A stretch of DNA of 39,680 bases from JAVBMC01 sp031552845 (GTDB lineage: Bacteria; Verrucomicrobiota; Kiritimatiellia; RFP12; DVOR01): NCBI GenBank assembly GCA_031552845.1, contig JAVBMC010000071.1, positions 1 to 39,680 of the forward strand, in the 5' to 3' direction. This document shows, in pieces, positions 8,160-16,604 of the stretch. Within the stretch, counting starts at the first letter, position 1; every line of letters begins with the position of its first letter. The position numbers and the translations under genes are program-made. The notes beneath the pieces are model-generated. The model searched no databases. It was not told the origin of the DNA and worked only from the letters and a program-made list of their open reading frames with translations.

Positions 8160-10424
8160 TCAAAGCCCTGCAAAGGGGTTGTTATTGAATTGTGCACGCG
8201 GAGGCGGACGATTCCCTCCCTGCGGAGGACGGTTGCCTCCGCCGTGATGACCGCCACCATGACCGCCCGAGGAAGGACGCCCGCCACCACCTGAACCTGA
8301 AGACGGCGCTGTCTTAGCCGAGAGGCTGATGCGCTTGCGCGGCAAATCTACGGAAAGCACACGCACCTTGATTCGGTCACCCGCCTTCACGACCTGCGAC
8401 GGGTCGCTCACATAACGGTCAGACAGCTCCGACACATGGATCAATCCATCCTGATGCACGCCGATATCCACAAACGCTCCGAACGCCGTCACGTTTGTCA
8501 CGATCCCCTCCAACGCCATGCCCTCTTTCACATGCGCAATCTCGGTAATGTCATCACGGAACGCCGGCTTCTCAAACGTCGCACGCGGATCGCGCCCCGG
8601 TTTCTTCAACTCAGCGATAATATCCTTCAACGTCAGATCACCAACCTCAGCCGACACATAGTTGGCAATCCTGATCTTATCCACCGCCGCCGTATTACCT
8701 ATCAAATCCTTCAGCGCAATCCCCACATCCGCTGCCATCTGCTCCACCAGCGCATACCGCTCCGGATGCACCGCCGACGCGTCCAGCGGATGTTTTGCGC
8801 CATGAATACGCAAGAACCCCGCCGCCTGCTCAAAACACTTCGGCCCCAAGCTCGGCACCTTCAACAGCTGCTTTCGGCTGCCGAATGCCCCATGTTCATC
8901 ACGGTAACTCACAATCTTTTTGGCCATTGACTCGCCGATGCCTGACACCCGCGTCAACAGCGGTGCACTCGCCGTGTTCAACTCCACGCCCACGTGGTTC
9001 ACGCAGCTCACCACCACCTCATTCAGCTTATCCGCCAACAAAGTTTGGTTCACATCATGCTGATACTGCCCCACGCCAATCGCCTTCGGGTCAATCTTCA
9101 CCAACTCCGCCAGCGGGTCCTGCAAACGCCGCCCGATCGAAATCGCACCGCGCACTGTTAAATCCAAATCCGCGAATTCCTCACGCGCCACTTCCGATGC
9201 GCTGTAGACCGAAGCCCCTGCCTCGTTCACCGACACCACAATCGTCTCGCCCTGATGATTCGACTTCGTCAGCGTCTCGCGCAGAAACGCCTCCGTCTCA
9301 CGTCCCCCGGTGCCATTACCCACTGCAATCGCCGTCGGCTTATATTTCGCCAGCAGCTTGCAAACCTCCACCTGCGCCTCTATCATCTTATGCGCGCCCT
9401 GCGACGGAAAGATCGTCTTGTTCTCCAAGAACTTCCCCGTCGCATCCAACGCCGCCACCTTGCACCCTGTGCGCAACCCCGGGTCAACCCCAATCACAGC
9501 CTGTTCGCCCAACGGCGCCTGCAACAGCAAGTGCCGCAGATTCTCCGCAAACACCTCAACAGCGCTCCGGTCAGAACGCATCTTCAACTCCACCAGCACG
9601 TCCACCTCAACGCCCGGCGCAATCAAACGGCGATACGCATCCGCTGCGGCCAAATCCACCTGCGTTGACGAGCCATACTTCTTCTTGATAGCCCCCAACA
9701 CCGGTTCCGGCTCCACGCTCAGCCGCACATGCAAAACACCCTCATTCTGCCCGCGGCGGATAGCCAAGAAACGATGTGAAGGAATTGATGCCAGCGCCTC
9801 GCTGAACTCATAATACTGCTCAAACTTCGTCGGCTCCGTCGGCGCAGGCTCTACCACCTTCGAAGCCAGCATCCCACGCGACGCCAACGTTGAGCGCGCA
9901 AAACCGCGGATATCCGCATCCTCCGCAATCAATTCCGCCACAATATCCCGTGCCCCCTGCAAAGCCGCCGTCACATCAGCCACCTTCTCGCCGATGAACT
10001 TCGCCGCCTCGCCCTCAGGATCGACACAATGCTCCAGCAACGACGTCGCCAACGGCTCCAAGCCATTCTCCTTCGCAATCATCGCCCGCGTACGCCGCTT
10101 CGGCTTATACGGCAAATACAAATCTTCCAACGCCGTCTTCGTCAAACACCCCAGCACCTTCGCCTTCAACTCATCCGATAGCTTGCCCTGCGAGTCGATC
10201 GACTTCAAAATCACCTCGCGCCGATCCTCCAACTCCCGATGATACGCCAAGCGCTCCTGAATCTTCGAAATCTGCACCTCATCCAAATTTCCATGCGCTT
10301 CTTTCCGATAACGCGCAATAAACGGAATAGTCGCTCCCTCTGCCAGCAATGCCGCCACCGCCTCAATCTGCCGCGGCGCAATGTTCAACTCCTCCACCAA
10401 CCGACCCACAATCACATCTGACAT
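8160..10424 (-). CDS. tex: Tex family S1 RNA-binding transcription accessory protein
   Basis: The protein has 754 residues and the full Tex layout. It has the N-terminal helical region (IPFIARYRKEAHGNLDEVQI), a YqgF/RNase H-like domain (VIGVDPGLRTGCKVA and VGNGTGGRETE), helix-hairpin-helix motifs (LTRVSGIGESMAKKIV and LLKVPSLGPKCFEQAAGFLRI) and a C-terminal S1 domain (GMALEGIVTNVTAFGAFVDIG, HVSEL). Tex proteins bind nucleic acid and RNA polymerase and act in transcription; the exact role is unsettled. After the S1 domain comes an unusual ~45-residue low-complexity tail rich in Gly, His, Pro and Arg. ATG at 10424 is preferred because AAGGA lies 10 bases upstream. Confidence 0.95.
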   Translation of the reverse strand: MSDVIVGRLVEELNIAPRQIEAVAALLAEGATIPFIARYRKEAHGNLDEVQISKIQERLAYHRELEDRREVILKSIDSQGKLSDELKAKVLGCLTKTALEDLYLPYKPKRRTRAMIAKENGLEPLATSLLEHCVDPEGEAAKFIGEKVADVTAALQGARDIVAELIAEDADIRGFARSTLASRGMLASKVVEPAPTEPTKFEQYYEFSEALASIPSHRFLAIRRGQNEGVLHVRLSVEPEPVLGAIKKKYGSSTQVDLAAADAYRRLIAPGVEVDVLVELKMRSDRSAVEVFAENLRHLLLQAPLGEQAVIGVDPGLRTGCKVAALDATGKFLENKTIFPSQGAHKMIEAQVEVCKLLAKYKPTAIAVGNGTGGRETEAFLRETLTKSNHQGETIVVSVNEAGASVYSASEVAREEFADLDLTVRGAISIGRRLQDPLAELVKIDPKAIGVGQYQHDVNQTLLADKLNEVVVSCVNHVGVELNTASAPLLTRVSGIGESMAKKIVSYRDEHGAFGSRKQLLKVPSLGPKCFEQAAGFLRIHGAKHPLDASAVHPERYALVEQMAADVGIALKDLIGNTAAVDKIRIANYVSAEVGDLTLKDIIAELKKPGRDPRATFEKPAFRDDITEIAHVKEGMALEGIVTNVTAFGAFVDIGVHQDGLIHVSELSDRYVSDPSQVVKAGDRIKVRVLSVDLPRKRISLSAKTAPSSGSGGGGRPSSGGHGGGHHGGGNRPPQGGNRPPPRAQFNNNPFAGL

Positions 10425-10491
10425 AACCAATTAAATCCTTTTACGCTCCCGTGGACATTCACGAATGCCCACACATTCAAACAGTCCCCGC

Positions 10492-10520
10492 ATTATACCA
10501 AACCCCCATCCCCAACACAA
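10492..10520 (-). promoter_or_regulatory. Predicted promoter for tex
   Basis: A consensus -10 box TATAAT (10492-10497) lies 17 bases from a weak -35 TTGTGT (10515-10520) on the minus strand. The leader, about 60 bases, contains an imperfect inverted repeat (GTGGACATTC against GAATGCCCAC, 10451-10472). Confidence 0.5.
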
Positions 10521-10575
10521 ACCCAAATCCTCTTATTTGCGGGGAAGCAAACCCACTTGAGAGTGGACCATGCAA

Positions 10576-10604
10576 AACAGGGAGAACTGCACGTTCTCCC
10601 TGTT
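10576..10604 (-). terminator. Predicted hairpin terminator after the LamG-domain gene
   Basis: This is a perfect 12-bp inverted repeat (AACAGGGAGAAC, 10576-10587, with GTTCTCCCTGTT, 10593-10604) with a 5-base loop. On the minus strand the stem ends in TTTT, giving a short U tract about 60 bases past the LamG gene stop. On the plus strand CAGTTTT follows, so weak function in both directions is possible. Confidence 0.6.
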
Positions 10605-10666
10605 CAGTTTTATACTCAACTGCCCTACTTTTCAGCTCTGACAGTATTTAGTAACCGATGAGAAGG

Positions 10667-12967
10667 TTAATAGATCTGCATTAATGTGGGAGGATGATCG
10701 TAGGTGGCGTAGATTGTGAGTCCATTGGCGTCTGCGACGCTGTGGAGGCGATAGTGTGGCGTGATGGCAGAGGGTTCAAGCGTAAAGGTGGGGACAGAGG
10801 TGTGGACGGTCATAATCGGCCAGCTCATGCCACTGGTAACTTTGCCTTGTGGAATGATCTCTATATTGGCATTGATGAGCGCATTGGCACGCCCGCTGAA
10901 GTAAATGCTGTCGTTGCCATCGGGGCCGACTTTGAATTTCATAGTGGAGGCAGGCTTAGCGGTGATGGCTTTGGCCAGCACGGTCAACTTACCATAGGTA
11001 GTGCCTTCACCGGGAGAGAGCATTATGCTATCTCCAAAGATAAGACCAAGCGTATCAGTGTTGGAAAAAGAGGAGTTTTGAATAACACGTTCAATGCTTC
11101 CAAACCCAAAAACACTATGCTTAAGCTCAAAAGCAGCATCGCCTGCGACTCCGTGAAGAATAAAACGTGTATCATTGCGCAAGATGACTTTGTTACTGAG
11201 ATGGCCAAGCACAGCATCATTCGCACGCAGCATCGGCGAGGGGTTAGGACGTCCAACGAAGAGAGTACAGCTAGGTGCATTGGCGGAAGGAGTTGCGCGA
11301 TCCATGATCCAATCTCCCCGAAACGTGTTGTTGGGATTAGCGGGACAGATATGCAGGAAAGAACCAGTGACATAATCAGAGCAACTGATCGTCGCGGGTG
11401 CCGCCTCCGTGCCGCCGGTAATGGGGCTTTGCATAAACACCACACAGGTATTCGCATTCGAGCGGGTAATGGTCAACGGGTTGTTGAGCTGAATCGTAAG
11501 CGTATCGGTCAAAGATGTGCCAAAGCCGATATATCCTGTTCCGCGGGTGTTGAATTCAACGGGAATAGTTGGATCGCCACTGTCGAATACAAGTTTTACA
11601 GGTAATTCGCCACCGGTAAAGCTGTTGGTGCCACCAATACTATATTCTCCACTTGATGAACTGTTGACGTGCCCACAGCTGACACCGGCAAGAGTGACAT
11701 CATTTGTTAATACCAGCGTGACGGAATGATTTCTGTCTGTCGGTTGCAGGTCGATACGATCACCAATCACGCTGCCAGGCATAGTGCGCTCAAGATTGTC
11801 GAGGTTAATCCACACGGTGTCATTCCAGTTGGCTTCGGCATAGGCATCGCCTTGACGCCGGAATGTGGCGGGATAGTCAAGCGCACGTGTAGTGAAGCTG
11901 CCACTGTCTTTGGAGAATTTCAACGTGTCGCCGGCAACCGCCGCAAAGCGATAATAATAGGCAGTATCAACAGTCAGCCCTTGAAGCAAATGGTGGTAAG
12001 TGACTTCATCTTGAAGAGACTCGGCAACAACCTCATAAGCGTCCCATGCCTCAGCATTACCAGTGCCGTCGGTTGTGCCATAATAAATGCGCAACTCAAC
12101 ACGCGTCCCTTCAGCCACACCACCGGCATTACCTGAGAGCGTCGCATGCGTATCAGCAACCTTCGTGGCAGAAATTGTACGGACGTAAAACTCACTTGGT
12201 TCAACGTAAGTACCGCTGAGAGCATACTTGCTCTGCAGGTAATACCCGATCTGCTGGCGCTCGGTCTCCGCCAGCGGGCGGTTAAAGACGATGATTTCGC
12301 ACAGCGTACCTTTATAGAAATAGTCCGTATTGCGGCGAAGTATTTGCTCAAACGTTTGACAGTCCTGATATTCCACATGTAACAAGAAAGGACTCGGAAT
12401 AATGCCATCGGGAGCGGTGAAACTATAGCTGGTCTTACCATAGGGAGCTGTGAGATATTCCCCGCCCAATGAACAAGTTCCCTTCACAAGCGTGGTGCGC
12501 GTACCGTCGAGCGAAATGCTGTCAGGCGAGGAATGTCGAATAAAAAGGTCGGTTAGCTTACCTGCAATTGTCTTGGTATCAGCAAACAGAACAAGCGGAC
12601 TGCTATCGGTGCTGGCAATGGGACGGCCAACGACAAAAATGCTCTGCGCAGCGAGAGCCTTGCCATTAGCAAAAATCATATAATGCGAGGCCGCATTCGA
12701 CACTGCCGGATACCCCGCAATATCGTCGAGCCTGTAATAAGGCTTTGTCGAATCACCGGTCGCAACCAAATCATTACCCTGGCCGGACTGATCAAACCAG
12801 CGCGTTACAAACGCACCATTGCCGGGGGTGATGCCATTATAGTCAACCACACCGCTATCCGACTTCAACCATAAAGTCAACCCAGCAAGATCTGACGGAG
12901 CAAAGGCCCCCCAGGACATCGTCACAAAAACACCCATTGCCGCCACAGAGAAAATTACACTTTTCAT
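10667..12967 (-). CDS. Large secreted LamG-like / fibronectin III-like surface protein
   Basis: The protein has 766 residues from the ATG at 12967, which has AAGGG 7 bases upstream. Residues ~1-21 are a signal peptide (KSVIFSVAAMGVFVTMSWGAFA). Then comes a LamG/concanavalin-type lectin fold: APSDLAGLTLWLKSDSGV, RWFDQSGQGND, IFVVGRP, and CEIIVFNRPLAETERQQIGYY. This layout is common in secreted proteins of Verrucomicrobiota/Lentisphaerota. A fibronectin III-like domain follows (AYYYRFAAVAGDTLKFSKDSGSF), and then ~350 residues of beta-rich sequence resembling a beta-helix or autotransporter passenger. No outer-membrane barrel or sorting signal is visible at the C-terminus (ends HPPTLMQIY). The role is probably adhesion or glycan binding; that is inference. 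Confidence 0.82.
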   Translation of the reverse strand: MKSVIFSVAAMGVFVTMSWGAFAPSDLAGLTLWLKSDSGVVDYNGITPGNGAFVTRWFDQSGQGNDLVATGDSTKPYYRLDDIAGYPAVSNAASHYMIFANGKALAAQSIFVVGRPIASTDSSPLVLFADTKTIAGKLTDLFIRHSSPDSISLDGTRTTLVKGTCSLGGEYLTAPYGKTSYSFTAPDGIIPSPFLLHVEYQDCQTFEQILRRNTDYFYKGTLCEIIVFNRPLAETERQQIGYYLQSKYALSGTYVEPSEFYVRTISATKVADTHATLSGNAGGVAEGTRVELRIYYGTTDGTGNAEAWDAYEVVAESLQDEVTYHHLLQGLTVDTAYYYRFAAVAGDTLKFSKDSGSFTTRALDYPATFRRQGDAYAEANWNDTVWINLDNLERTMPGSVIGDRIDLQPTDRNHSVTLVLTNDVTLAGVSCGHVNSSSSGEYSIGGTNSFTGGELPVKLVFDSGDPTIPVEFNTRGTGYIGFGTSLTDTLTIQLNNPLTITRSNANTCVVFMQSPITGGTEAAPATISCSDYVTGSFLHICPANPNNTFRGDWIMDRATPSANAPSCTLFVGRPNPSPMLRANDAVLGHLSNKVILRNDTRFILHGVAGDAAFELKHSVFGFGSIERVIQNSSFSNTDTLGLIFGDSIMLSPGEGTTYGKLTVLAKAITAKPASTMKFKVGPDGNDSIYFSGRANALINANIEIIPQGKVTSGMSWPIMTVHTSVPTFTLEPSAITPHYRLHSVADANGLTIYATYDHPPTLMQIY

Positions 12968-12995
12968 ATTCAATCCCTTGCAAATCGATTCAAGT

Positions 12996-13024
12996 ATTTT
13001 ACGTTTCCGTCTTGCAAAAAGCAA
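12996..13024 (-). promoter_or_regulatory. Predicted sigma70-type promoter for the LamG-domain gene
   Basis: On the minus strand TTGCTT (13019-13024) is separated by exactly 17 bases from TAAAAT (12996-13001), about 30 bases before the start codon. The -35 overlaps a small inverted repeat (CTTGC, five A, GCAAG; 13011-13025). Confidence 0.55.
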
Positions 13025-13119
13025 GCCTTTTTGATGGTACTCAATGAGGAAACACTTCTTTTGCACGAACACACAACACCACCCCCTAATGAGCACGCGG
13101 CAGACTCTTGCCTTGCCTA

Positions 13120-14085
13120 TTAGTTATTGCCGGGAGCGTTTTCTTTGTGGCTGTCGGTTTCGATGTAGGTTTTGACGCTCGCAATGGCGGCTTCGACTGC
13201 GGCGGAATTGGCGCCTGCCCCGGCGAATTTGATGAGGTCGGCATGGCGCAGGAAGTCGGCAAGGCTGGAGATTACCGCAGAGGTAAAGCGCGGATGGCTG
13301 CGCACGGCGGCGAGGAATTCGTCGGTGGTTTGATTGGGCGCGCGGATGCCGTAGGTGCGTTCAATGTAACGGCGGACGATGTGGGTGATTTCAATGTAGA
13401 AGTCTTTGAGCAGGCCGTGGTCGGGCAGCTGTTTGGCGAGCAGGCGGGCGAGTTCGTCGAGCGCTCGTTCGGCGGGGGTCATGCGGTATTCGCGGATCTT
13501 GCGCTTGATGTGCGTAAGTGCGTAGATGAGGAGCGCCACGAGGAGCACGCCGCCAAGCACGTAGGCAATCCAAAGCGCGATTTCACGTGGAGCGGGCGAA
13601 ATATAAGCAGGCTGGGGGTCGATTTGGTAAGCACCGGTTACAGGTTCACGCGACGGTGGCGGTGGCAGAAGAACCGGCTGAGTCGCGAAGCTGTCGACGA
13701 CTTGACCGGTCGTGGCATCAAGCACCTGCACCGCAAATGGTGCGAGGCGGTAACGCTCTGCGCCGGGTTGGGGCGTGAGCTTCCAGCGGTATTGGCTAGT
13801 GGTTTTCTCGGCAGTCTGGATGGGTTGCGTGGTGAAATCTTCCACACGGCTAAATCCCTGCCAGCGGTTCTGCGCACGCAGGTCGGGAAACTGGAGAGTC
13901 GTATTGACGGGGGCTTCGGCGGTGATGGTGAGCAGCAGGTCGCGGTTGAGGCGGACGGTGTCGTCGGCCATATTGAGCGTGATGGGATAGTTCTTACGCG
14001 GCGAAAGCTGCGCCGTATACGCCGCCAAGGCATTGTGAACACCAACGGTGAGAAGTAGAATGAGAGTTGTGAGTAGGCGGCACAT
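13120..14085 (-). CDS. BatD/DUF4381-like membrane protein
   Basis: The protein has 321 residues: a signal peptide (LLTTLILLLTVGVHNALA), a periplasmic beta-sandwich of ~150 residues, one transmembrane helix (IALWIAYVLGGVLLVALLIYA, about residues 170-190) and a cytoplasmic helical domain (TPAERALDELARLL; RYIERTYGIRAPNQTTDEFL). The last block is characteristic of the BatD/DUF4381 proteins encoded beside MoxR and DUF58 genes. This setting, and the partner genes upstream in the same direction, place it in a Bat/MoxR-type cluster whose biochemical role in the envelope is still not well defined. A GGAG lies 9 bases before the ATG. No BatA/BatB von Willebrand-domain genes follow, so the cluster looks shortened. 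Confidence 0.8.
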   Translation of the reverse strand: MCRLLTTLILLLTVGVHNALAAYTAQLSPRKNYPITLNMADDTVRLNRDLLLTITAEAPVNTTLQFPDLRAQNRWQGFSRVEDFTTQPIQTAEKTTSQYRWKLTPQPGAERYRLAPFAVQVLDATTGQVVDSFATQPVLLPPPPSREPVTGAYQIDPQPAYISPAPREIALWIAYVLGGVLLVALLIYALTHIKRKIREYRMTPAERALDELARLLAKQLPDHGLLKDFYIEITHIVRRYIERTYGIRAPNQTTDEFLAAVRSHPRFTSAVISSLADFLRHADLIKFAGAGANSAAVEAAIASVKTYIETDSHKENAPGNN

Positions 14086-14103
14086 GGTAGTGGTCTCCGT
14101 CGG

Positions 14104-14985
14104 TTAACGGGCACGCAGCAGGCGGCGTTTGAAGAGCGCACGCAGGTCGTCGATGTAGGGCTGATGCGTATCGAGCGGTAGAATATCAATCCCCGTACGT
14201 TTGAGGTTGGTCGTCAACGTTTCATGATGCGTGCGGGCATTCGCAGCAAACGTATCGCGCACGGCCTTTGAACCGGTATCAACGAGAATGAGCTCGTTGG
14301 TCTCGGGGTCCTGAAGCTGAACGAGGCCGACGTTCGGGAGATTCATCTCGCAAGGATCAGTGATGGGGCACGCGATGATATCGTGCTTTTTAGCCAGCAC
14401 GCGCAGAGTCTTCTCATACCCCGCATCTTGAAAGTCGGAGATGAGGAAGATCACGGCCTTGCGCTTCTGGATGTTGTTCAGGTAACGCAGCGCCTCTGCA
14501 ATAGAAGTCTTCTCGCGGGTCTGCTCTGCGGCTAACACGTCACGCACCAGACGCATCACAGCCGTGCGTCCCTTCTTCGGCGGGATATACTGAATGATGC
14601 GGTCACTGAAAAGGATAAGCCCGATTTTATCCTGATTGCGGATTGCAGTCAACGCCAGCAGGCACGTAATTTCTGCCGCGAGTTCGGCCTTCGTGCGCGT
14701 GCCGGAACCATAAGCGTGTGAACCGGAAACGTCCACCAGAAAGAGAATCGTCAGCTCGCGCTCTTCAGAAAACCGCTTGATGTAAGGATGCCCCGTGCGG
14801 GCGGTCACATTCCAATCAATCTGCCGCACATCATCGCCGGGCTGATAAGGACGCACCTCATCAAACTCCACCCCCTGCCCCTTAAAGACAGAGTGATAAT
14901 CACCCGCCAGGCGGTCATCCAACAAGCGCTGGGTCAGGATCTTGATATTCCCGACCTGCTTCATCAATGTCGCAGTATCAATCAT
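14104..14985 (-). CDS. DUF58 domain protein (MoxR-associated)
   Basis: The protein has 293 residues. The DUF58 hallmark YQPGDDVRQIDWNVTARTG is at about residues 48-66, followed by IKRFSEERE. A von Willebrand A-like fold follows, with a MIDAS-type motif DVSGSHA near residue 90, and later KAVIFLISDFQDAG. DUF58 proteins are encoded beside MoxR ATPases and are presumed to be their metal-dependent binding partners or substrates. The ATG is preceded by a pyrimidine-rich stretch (TTCTTCCC) with no Shine-Dalgarno sequence, because a TAATAAGT-type repeat ends immediately upstream. The repeat and the S23-type gene separate it from moxR. Translation may depend on another mechanism, or be altered by the insertion. 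Confidence 0.9.
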   Translation of the reverse strand: MIDTATLMKQVGNIKILTQRLLDDRLAGDYHSVFKGQGVEFDEVRPYQPGDDVRQIDWNVTARTGHPYIKRFSEERELTILFLVDVSGSHAYGSGTRTKAELAAEITCLLALTAIRNQDKIGLILFSDRIIQYIPPKKGRTAVMRLVRDVLAAEQTREKTSIAEALRYLNNIQKRKAVIFLISDFQDAGYEKTLRVLAKKHDIIACPITDPCEMNLPNVGLVQLQDPETNELILVDTGSKAVRDTFAANARTHHETLTTNLKRTGIDILPLDTHQPYIDDLRALFKRRLLRAR

Positions 14986-15039
14986 GGGAAGAAGTAAAAG
15001 AAGAAGTAATAGGTAATAAGTAATAAGTAATAAGTGAGA
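14986..15039. repeat. TAATAAGT-type repeat, left flank of the S23-type gene
   Basis: A run of degenerate 7-bp units of the form TAATAAG (GTAATAGGTAATAAG and further copies) lies directly upstream of the DUF58 start codon. It is the inverted complement of the repeat at 15483-15525 on the other side of the S23-type gene. A GCGTTCGCGG-type segment lies next to it (15040-15070), as at the 2.04-2.12 kb copy. Confidence 0.75.
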
Positions 15040-15093
15040 GAGGACGCAGAGAGCCGCGAACGCTAAAACACTTTGACGATTGAATGGGGTTGT

Positions 15094-15477
15094 TCATTTA
15101 GTTGCCCCTTTTGCTTTGATGGCATTCTTCTTAAGCGAGTTGACAACACACGTGAAGAGCTTTAGGAGCTCTTCACAATCGTTTGCAAGTGAGGTAAATT
15201 GTTTGTCGGAGACGTAGCCGGTTACGTTAAGTAATTGAAGCCAATAGAGCGTCTCGGCGCATTCGCCTAATGCAACTTCATTTTTGTGAAGGAAGTCTTT
15301 CTGACTGACTGCATAGACGGCTTCAGTACGATTCGCGCCAATACTCGTGCCGCTACGCAACACCTGTTTGGCCATGACAAACTCTTTCTTCTTGTCTGTC
15401 AGGTGTTGATACAGCCGGATGATGCGTATAGCAAAAAGCTTCGCTTTCTCCGTGATTGTATCGGCGGCCGAGTTCAT
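15094..15477 (-). CDS. Four-helix bundle protein, 23S rRNA intervening-sequence (S23/IVP) type
   Basis: This 127-residue protein is entirely helical. The S23/IVP signature reads LFAIRIIRLYQHL, then MAKQVLRSGTSIGANRTEA, then FLHKNEVALGECAETLYWLQLL and a final helix. It matches the family's usual length of ~120. Such genes were first found in 23S rRNA intervening sequences but are widely scattered elsewhere; related Avd proteins act as accessory factors of reverse transcriptases in diversity-generating retroelements. No reverse transcriptase or rRNA is present here. The gene sits inside the moxR-DUF58 operon, enclosed by inverted TAATAAGT-type repeats, so it looks like a mobile passenger. Its ribosome-binding site is weak (GAAAAGAG). 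Confidence 0.88.
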   Translation of the reverse strand: MNSAADTITEKAKLFAIRIIRLYQHLTDKKKEFVMAKQVLRSGTSIGANRTEAVYAVSQKDFLHKNEVALGECAETLYWLQLLNVTGYVSDKQFTSLANDCEELLKLFTCVVNSLKKNAIKAKGATK

Positions 15478-15482
15478 GCTCT

Positions 15483-15525
15483 TTTCAACTTATTACTTAT
15501 TACCTCTTACTTATTACCTGCTACC
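15483..15525. repeat. ACTTATTAC-type repeat, right flank of the S23-type gene
   Basis: Tandem ACTTATTACTTATTACC-like units lie between the S23-type start codon and the moxR stop codon. They are in inverted orientation to the repeat at 14986-15039 and similar to the tract at 2096-2121. Confidence 0.75.
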
Positions 15526-15530
15526 TTGCC

Positions 15531-16493
15531 TCATGGTACTGGGATTTCGTTGAGGAGCGTGGTGATGAGGGTGTCGGTGGTGATGGCTTCAGCCTCGGCT
15601 TCGTAGGTGAGCGTGATGCGGTGGCGGAGGACATCGTGGGCGATTTCCTTGACGTCTTGCGGCGTGGCGTAAGTACGGCCGCGGATGAGCGCATGGGCAC
15701 GTGCGGCGAGGTTGAGGTTGAGCGTGGCACGGGGCGAGGCGCCGAGCTGGATCTGGTTGGCGAGCGCCGGGAGGTTGTGTGCCGCAGGGTTACGGGTGGC
15801 GAAGACGATATCAAGGATGTATTCGCCGACTTTCTCGTCACAATAGACCGCGTCGAGCGTCTGGCGTAGCGCTTCGAGTTCGGCGGCGGTGACGCAGGTG
15901 ACGGGCTTTTGGGTGATAGGCTTGGTGAAGCGGTTCATGATGCGGCGTTCATCGTCACGCGAGGGGTGGTTGATGATGCATTTGAGCATGAAGCGGTCGG
16001 TTTGGGCTTCGGGGAGCGGATAGGTGCCCTCTTGTTCGATGGGGTTCTGCGTGGCCATCACGAGGAAGGGCACAGGCAGCGGATAGGTTTTGTCGCCGAG
16101 GGTGACTTGGCGTTCCTGCATGGCTTCGAGGAGCGCGGATTGTACCTTGGCGGGCGCGCGGTTGATTTCGTCCGCGAGCAGGAGGTTGGTGAAGACGGGA
16201 CCTTTCTTGGGCTCGAAGGTGGCGTCCTTGGGATTATAGATCAGCGTACCAACCACGTCGGCAGGCAACAGGTCGGGCGTGAAGGAGATGCGTTGGTATT
16301 GCAGGCCAAGGGCTTCGGCGAGCGTGCGGATGGCGGTTGTTTTGGCGAGGCCGGGGACGCCTTCGAGCAGGATGTGTCCGCCGGTCATGAGGCCGATCAA
16401 AAGGCGGTCGACGAGTTTTTCCTGACCGACGAGGGTCTTGGCAACTTCGGTGCGAATTTTCTCAAGCGTGGCGGCAGCTGTCTGGATATCCAT
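15531..16493 (-). CDS. MoxR family AAA+ ATPase
   Basis: This 320-residue ATPase is full length for MoxR. Walker A is GVPGLAKT at residues 45-52. Walker B is LLLADEINRAP near 106-116. Then come MATQNPIEQEGTYPLPEAQTD, with sensor 1 and the arginine-finger region, and the C-terminal lid (LGASPRATLNL). MoxR ATPases act as chaperones that load metals or assemble complexes, usually with DUF58 and von Willebrand partners encoded next to them. It is the first gene of the cluster. An AAAGGAA site lies about 9 bases before the ATG, and a TTGAAA-17-CATAAT promoter lies upstream. The S23-type module separates its stop from the DUF58 gene by ~545 bases. Confidence 0.95.
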   Translation of the reverse strand: MDIQTAAATLEKIRTEVAKTLVGQEKLVDRLLIGLMTGGHILLEGVPGLAKTTAIRTLAEALGLQYQRISFTPDLLPADVVGTLIYNPKDATFEPKKGPVFTNLLLADEINRAPAKVQSALLEAMQERQVTLGDKTYPLPVPFLVMATQNPIEQEGTYPLPEAQTDRFMLKCIINHPSRDDERRIMNRFTKPITQKPVTCVTAAELEALRQTLDAVYCDEKVGEYILDIVFATRNPAAHNLPALANQIQLGASPRATLNLNLAARAHALIRGRTYATPQDVKEIAHDVLRHRITLTYEAEAEAITTDTLITTLLNEIPVP

Positions 16494-16538
16494 GAGTTGA
16501 AATTCCTTTCCTTAAATTGATGCGTATAAGTACCGCAT

Positions 16539-16567
16539 ATTATGCACCGATTGAGGTGTTTTTTCAA
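16539..16567 (-). promoter_or_regulatory. Predicted promoter for the moxR cluster
   Basis: On the minus strand TTGAAA (16562-16567) is separated by 17 bases from CATAAT (16539-16544), about 45 bases before the moxR start codon. Confidence 0.5.
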
Positions 16568-16604
16568 GTCTAAATTGTGCGTACGGTGGTTGTGATTATT
16601 ATTC

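Noticed and set aside
10451..10651. 66-codon plus-strand open frame between tex and the LamG gene
   Set aside because: It contains the tex promoter and a terminator hairpin, and has no ribosome-binding site or resemblance to any family.
13108..14058. 316-codon open frame antisense to the BatD-like gene
   Set aside because: No ribosome-binding site or recognisable domain; the minus-strand frame has a signal peptide, membrane helix and operon context.
15094..15477. Intervening sequence of a 23S rRNA gene or part of a diversity-generating retroelement
   Set aside because: No rRNA, reverse transcriptase or template/variable repeat is found next to the S23-type gene.
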